This document shows positions 32,526-34,017 of a DNA stretch of 34,017 bases, piece after piece. The DNA comes from Deltaproteobacteria bacterium (GTDB lineage: Bacteria; Desulfobacterota; JADFVX01), in NCBI GenBank assembly GCA_029860075.1, contig JAOUBX010000047.1, positions 1 to 34,017 on the forward strand, in the 5' to 3' direction. How positions within the stretch are numbered: position 1 is the stretch's first letter; every line of letters begins with the position of its first letter. A program made the position numbers and the translations under genes. Below the pieces are notes generated by a model. The model ran no database searches and was not told the origin of the DNA. It worked only from the letters and a program-made list of their open reading frames with translations.

Positions 32526-33221
32526 ATGAAAATTTATGCAATAGTCCAGGCCAGGATGTCCTCAAAACGCTTTCCCGGTAAGACGCTATACAAAGTTCAA
32601 AACAAACCTTTGATTTCCTTTTTACTTGAAACCCTATCAAAATGTCGTGGTCTGGATGATATACTACTAGCTACGTCTATCGATAAGAGTGATGATCCGA
32701 TATTGGATTACTGTGAAAAAAAGAGTGTAAGACATTTTAGAGGTTCTCTGGATAATGTTGCTGAAAGGTTCAAGGATATTATCGAGGCTGAAAACATTGA
32801 TGCATTCGTTAGATTGTCGGGTGACAGTCCGCTTCTTGATCCTCAGATTATTGAAAAGGCCGTCGCTCTTTATCGTAAAAACGAATATGATATTGTTACA
32901 AATGTTTTGAACCGCTCTTTTCCCAAGGGTCAAAGCGTTGAAGTAGTAAATGCAAAGACTTTTTTAGAAGCATACAGTGAATTGAAAAGCAATGAGGATA
33001 AAGAGCATGTAATGCCTTTTTTTTATAGAAACAAGGATAAATATAACATCTTCAATATTGAATCGGATTATGATGCGTCTACAGTGCAACTTTCAGTGGA
33101 TACCGATGGGGACATGAGAATCTTTAAATTGATATTAAATAAGATGGATCGTCCTCATTGGCAATATAACTGGAAAGAAGTATTGGAATTAAGGGATAGT
33201 GCTGTCAGTAGAATACAATGA
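32526..33221 (+). CDS. SpsF-family cytidylyltransferase (third of three)
   Basis: A 231-residue protein with IVQARMSSKRFPGKTL (6-21), ILLATSIDKSDDP, HFRGSLDNVAERF and RLSGDSPLLDPQIIEKA. It resembles the first SpsF-like protein but is shorter at the C-terminus. GGAG lies directly against the ATG, an unusually short spacing; translation may depend on reading through from neuA nine bases upstream. Its stop overlaps the next ATG (ATGA). Why a cluster with a NeuA needs another cytidylyltransferase is unclear. Confidence 0.82.
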   Translation: MKIYAIVQARMSSKRFPGKTLYKVQNKPLISFLLETLSKCRGLDDILLATSIDKSDDPILDYCEKKSVRHFRGSLDNVAERFKDIIEAENIDAFVRLSGDSPLLDPQIIEKAVALYRKNEYDIVTNVLNRSFPKGQSVEVVNAKTFLEAYSELKSNEDKEHVMPFFYRNKDKYNIFNIESDYDASTVQLSVDTDGDMRIFKLILNKMDRPHWQYNWKEVLELRDSAVSRIQ

Positions 33222-34017
33222 AAAAAATTAAAGTAGGCATTATTGGTTTGGGAGTTGGAAGAAAGCACATTGCCGGCTTCCAGTCCCACCCACAGTCTCA
33301 GGTGATAAAAACATGTGATTTTGACAACGAAAGATTAGAGGACGTAAAGCAGGAGTATCCTGAAATTGAAGGGGTATGTTCTGCGGATGAAGTCCTTAAC
33401 GATCCGGATATTGATGTTGTTTCCATCGCTTCCTATGACAATTATCACTTTGAACAGATTACACAGGCTCTGAACAACGGGAAACATGTCTATGTTGAAA
33501 AACCCATGTGCTTATTTGATTATGAAGCCAGAAGTATTCGAGGACTTTTAAAGTCTAAACCTGAAATAAAACTATCATCTAACCTTGTACTAAGAACCTG
33601 CCCCAGATTTGTCCGCTTAAAAGAAGCTGTACAATCAGGAGAAATGGGTGATATTTATTCGATGAAGGCGGAATACTTGTGGGGAAGAAAGCATAAGCTT
33701 ACCGATGGGTGGCGTAAGGATATGGATTTCTACTCAATCATCCATGGTGCAGCTGTTCATATGATTGATTTATTAATATGGATGATTGACATGCTTCCCG
33801 TAGAAGTTAAGGCCTATGGAAATCAAATTACAACAAAAGACTCAGAGATGAAATACAATGATTTTGCAGCAATATTGATGAAATTTGAAACAGGCCTTAT
33901 TGCTGAGGTAAGTGCTCATGGGGGGTGCGTACACCCTCACTTTCATAATATAAGTATTTATGGCAGTAATAAATCATTTATCAATGGCATTACGGGAGGA
34001 GTCTGGGTCAACTCTCA
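33218..34017 (+). CDS. Gfo/Idh/MocA-family oxidoreductase, 3' part cut by window edge
   Basis: Reading from the ATG at 33218, which overlaps the SpsF stop, the frame stays open to the right edge (266 codons). It has the NAD-binding VGIIGLGVGRKHIAGF (6-21), the conserved E94-K95-P96 in YVEKPMCLF, and HGAAVHMIDLLIWM matching the family's active-site His-x2-Asp. Typical full length is 320-360 aa. In the Campylobacter legionaminic acid cluster, as I recall it, ptmE is followed by a similar oxidoreductase (ptmF). It is probably the continuation of the same pathway here. Confidence 0.88.
   Translation, partial: MKKIKVGIIGLGVGRKHIAGFQSHPQSQVIKTCDFDNERLEDVKQEYPEIEGVCSADEVLNDPDIDVVSIASYDNYHFEQITQALNNGKHVYVEKPMCLFDYEARSIRGLLKSKPEIKLSSNLVLRTCPRFVRLKEAVQSGEMGDIYSMKAEYLWGRKHKLTDGWRKDMDFYSIIHGAAVHMIDLLIWMIDMLPVEVKAYGNQITTKDSEMKYNDFAAILMKFETGLIAEVSAHGGCVHPHFHNISIYGSNKSFINGITGGVWVNS

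Noticed and set aside
1..34017. CRISPR arrays, tRNA or rRNA genes, insertion sequences with transposases
   Set aside because: No regularly spaced repeats, cloverleaf-like or rRNA-like stretches, or transposase motifs were found by eye; a covariance-model scan was not possible.

Overview
The window looks like a chromosomal segment of a Gram-negative bacterium. Evidence for this is an exported outer-membrane beta-barrel protein with a signal peptide, a complete dTDP-rhamnose operon, a MarR-type regulator like those found with proteobacterial exopolysaccharide loci, and many surface-sugar genes. A type IV prepilin peptidase and an unusual heme-copper oxidoreductase next to a heme O synthase would suit a Deltaproteobacteria-like lineage, but the sequence alone does not settle the taxonomy. 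The first 8.4 kb is moderate in G+C. From about 8.4 kb to the right edge the DNA is visibly richer in A+T, as is common for exchangeable polysaccharide loci.

Layout. Positions 1-3157 are on the minus strand: a partial heme O synthase (CtaB), a subunit-I heme-copper oxidase/NO-reductase-like protein, and a prepilin peptidase. From 3.3 kb onward every gene is on the plus strand. First come dodecin, a small helical protein and a PorV-like outer-membrane protein, then rmlA-rmlC-rmlD-rmlB (4951-8406). A decayed copy of the 5' end of the outer-membrane gene lies just after rmlB, so the rhamnose operon sits between two diverged direct repeats. A MarR-type regulator with a good sigma-70-like promoter follows at 9.1 kb.

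Positions 9.6 to 34 kb form a long surface-glycan cluster, mostly with overlapping or nearly touching genes. The first module (10.9-24.5 kb) has a class III aminotransferase, LegB-like dehydratase, LegC-like aminotransferase, radical SAM/SPASM enzyme, small GT2, NeuB-family synthase, methyltransferase, SpsF-like cytidylyltransferase, GNAT, second SpsF, Gfo/Idh/MocA oxidoreductase, possible GT-B transferase, DegT aminotransferase and second methyltransferase. The second module (24.6-34 kb) has a capsule-transferase-like protein, a nitroreductase flanked by hairpins, an unrecognised protein, NeuD-like acyltransferase, GT2, a second and different NeuB, a PtmE-like CBS-nucleotidyltransferase, a NeuA-like CMP-sugar synthetase, a third SpsF and a second Gfo/Idh/MocA oxidoreductase running off the edge.

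Taken together, the genes encode dTDP-rhamnose and probably one or two nonulosonic acids of the legionaminic type. PtmE would make the nucleotide-activated hexosamine, LegB and LegC would make the 4-amino-4,6-dideoxy sugar, an acyltransferase would acylate it, NeuB would condense it with phosphoenolpyruvate, and NeuA or SpsF would activate the product with CMP. No NeuC/LegG-type hydrolysing 2-epimerase was recognised, and no flippase, polymerase or ABC exporter is visible, so the locus probably continues to the right. The most novel aspects are the two dissimilar NeuB genes, three SpsF-family genes, the embedded radical SAM enzyme, and several GT-B-like proteins of unknown specificity.
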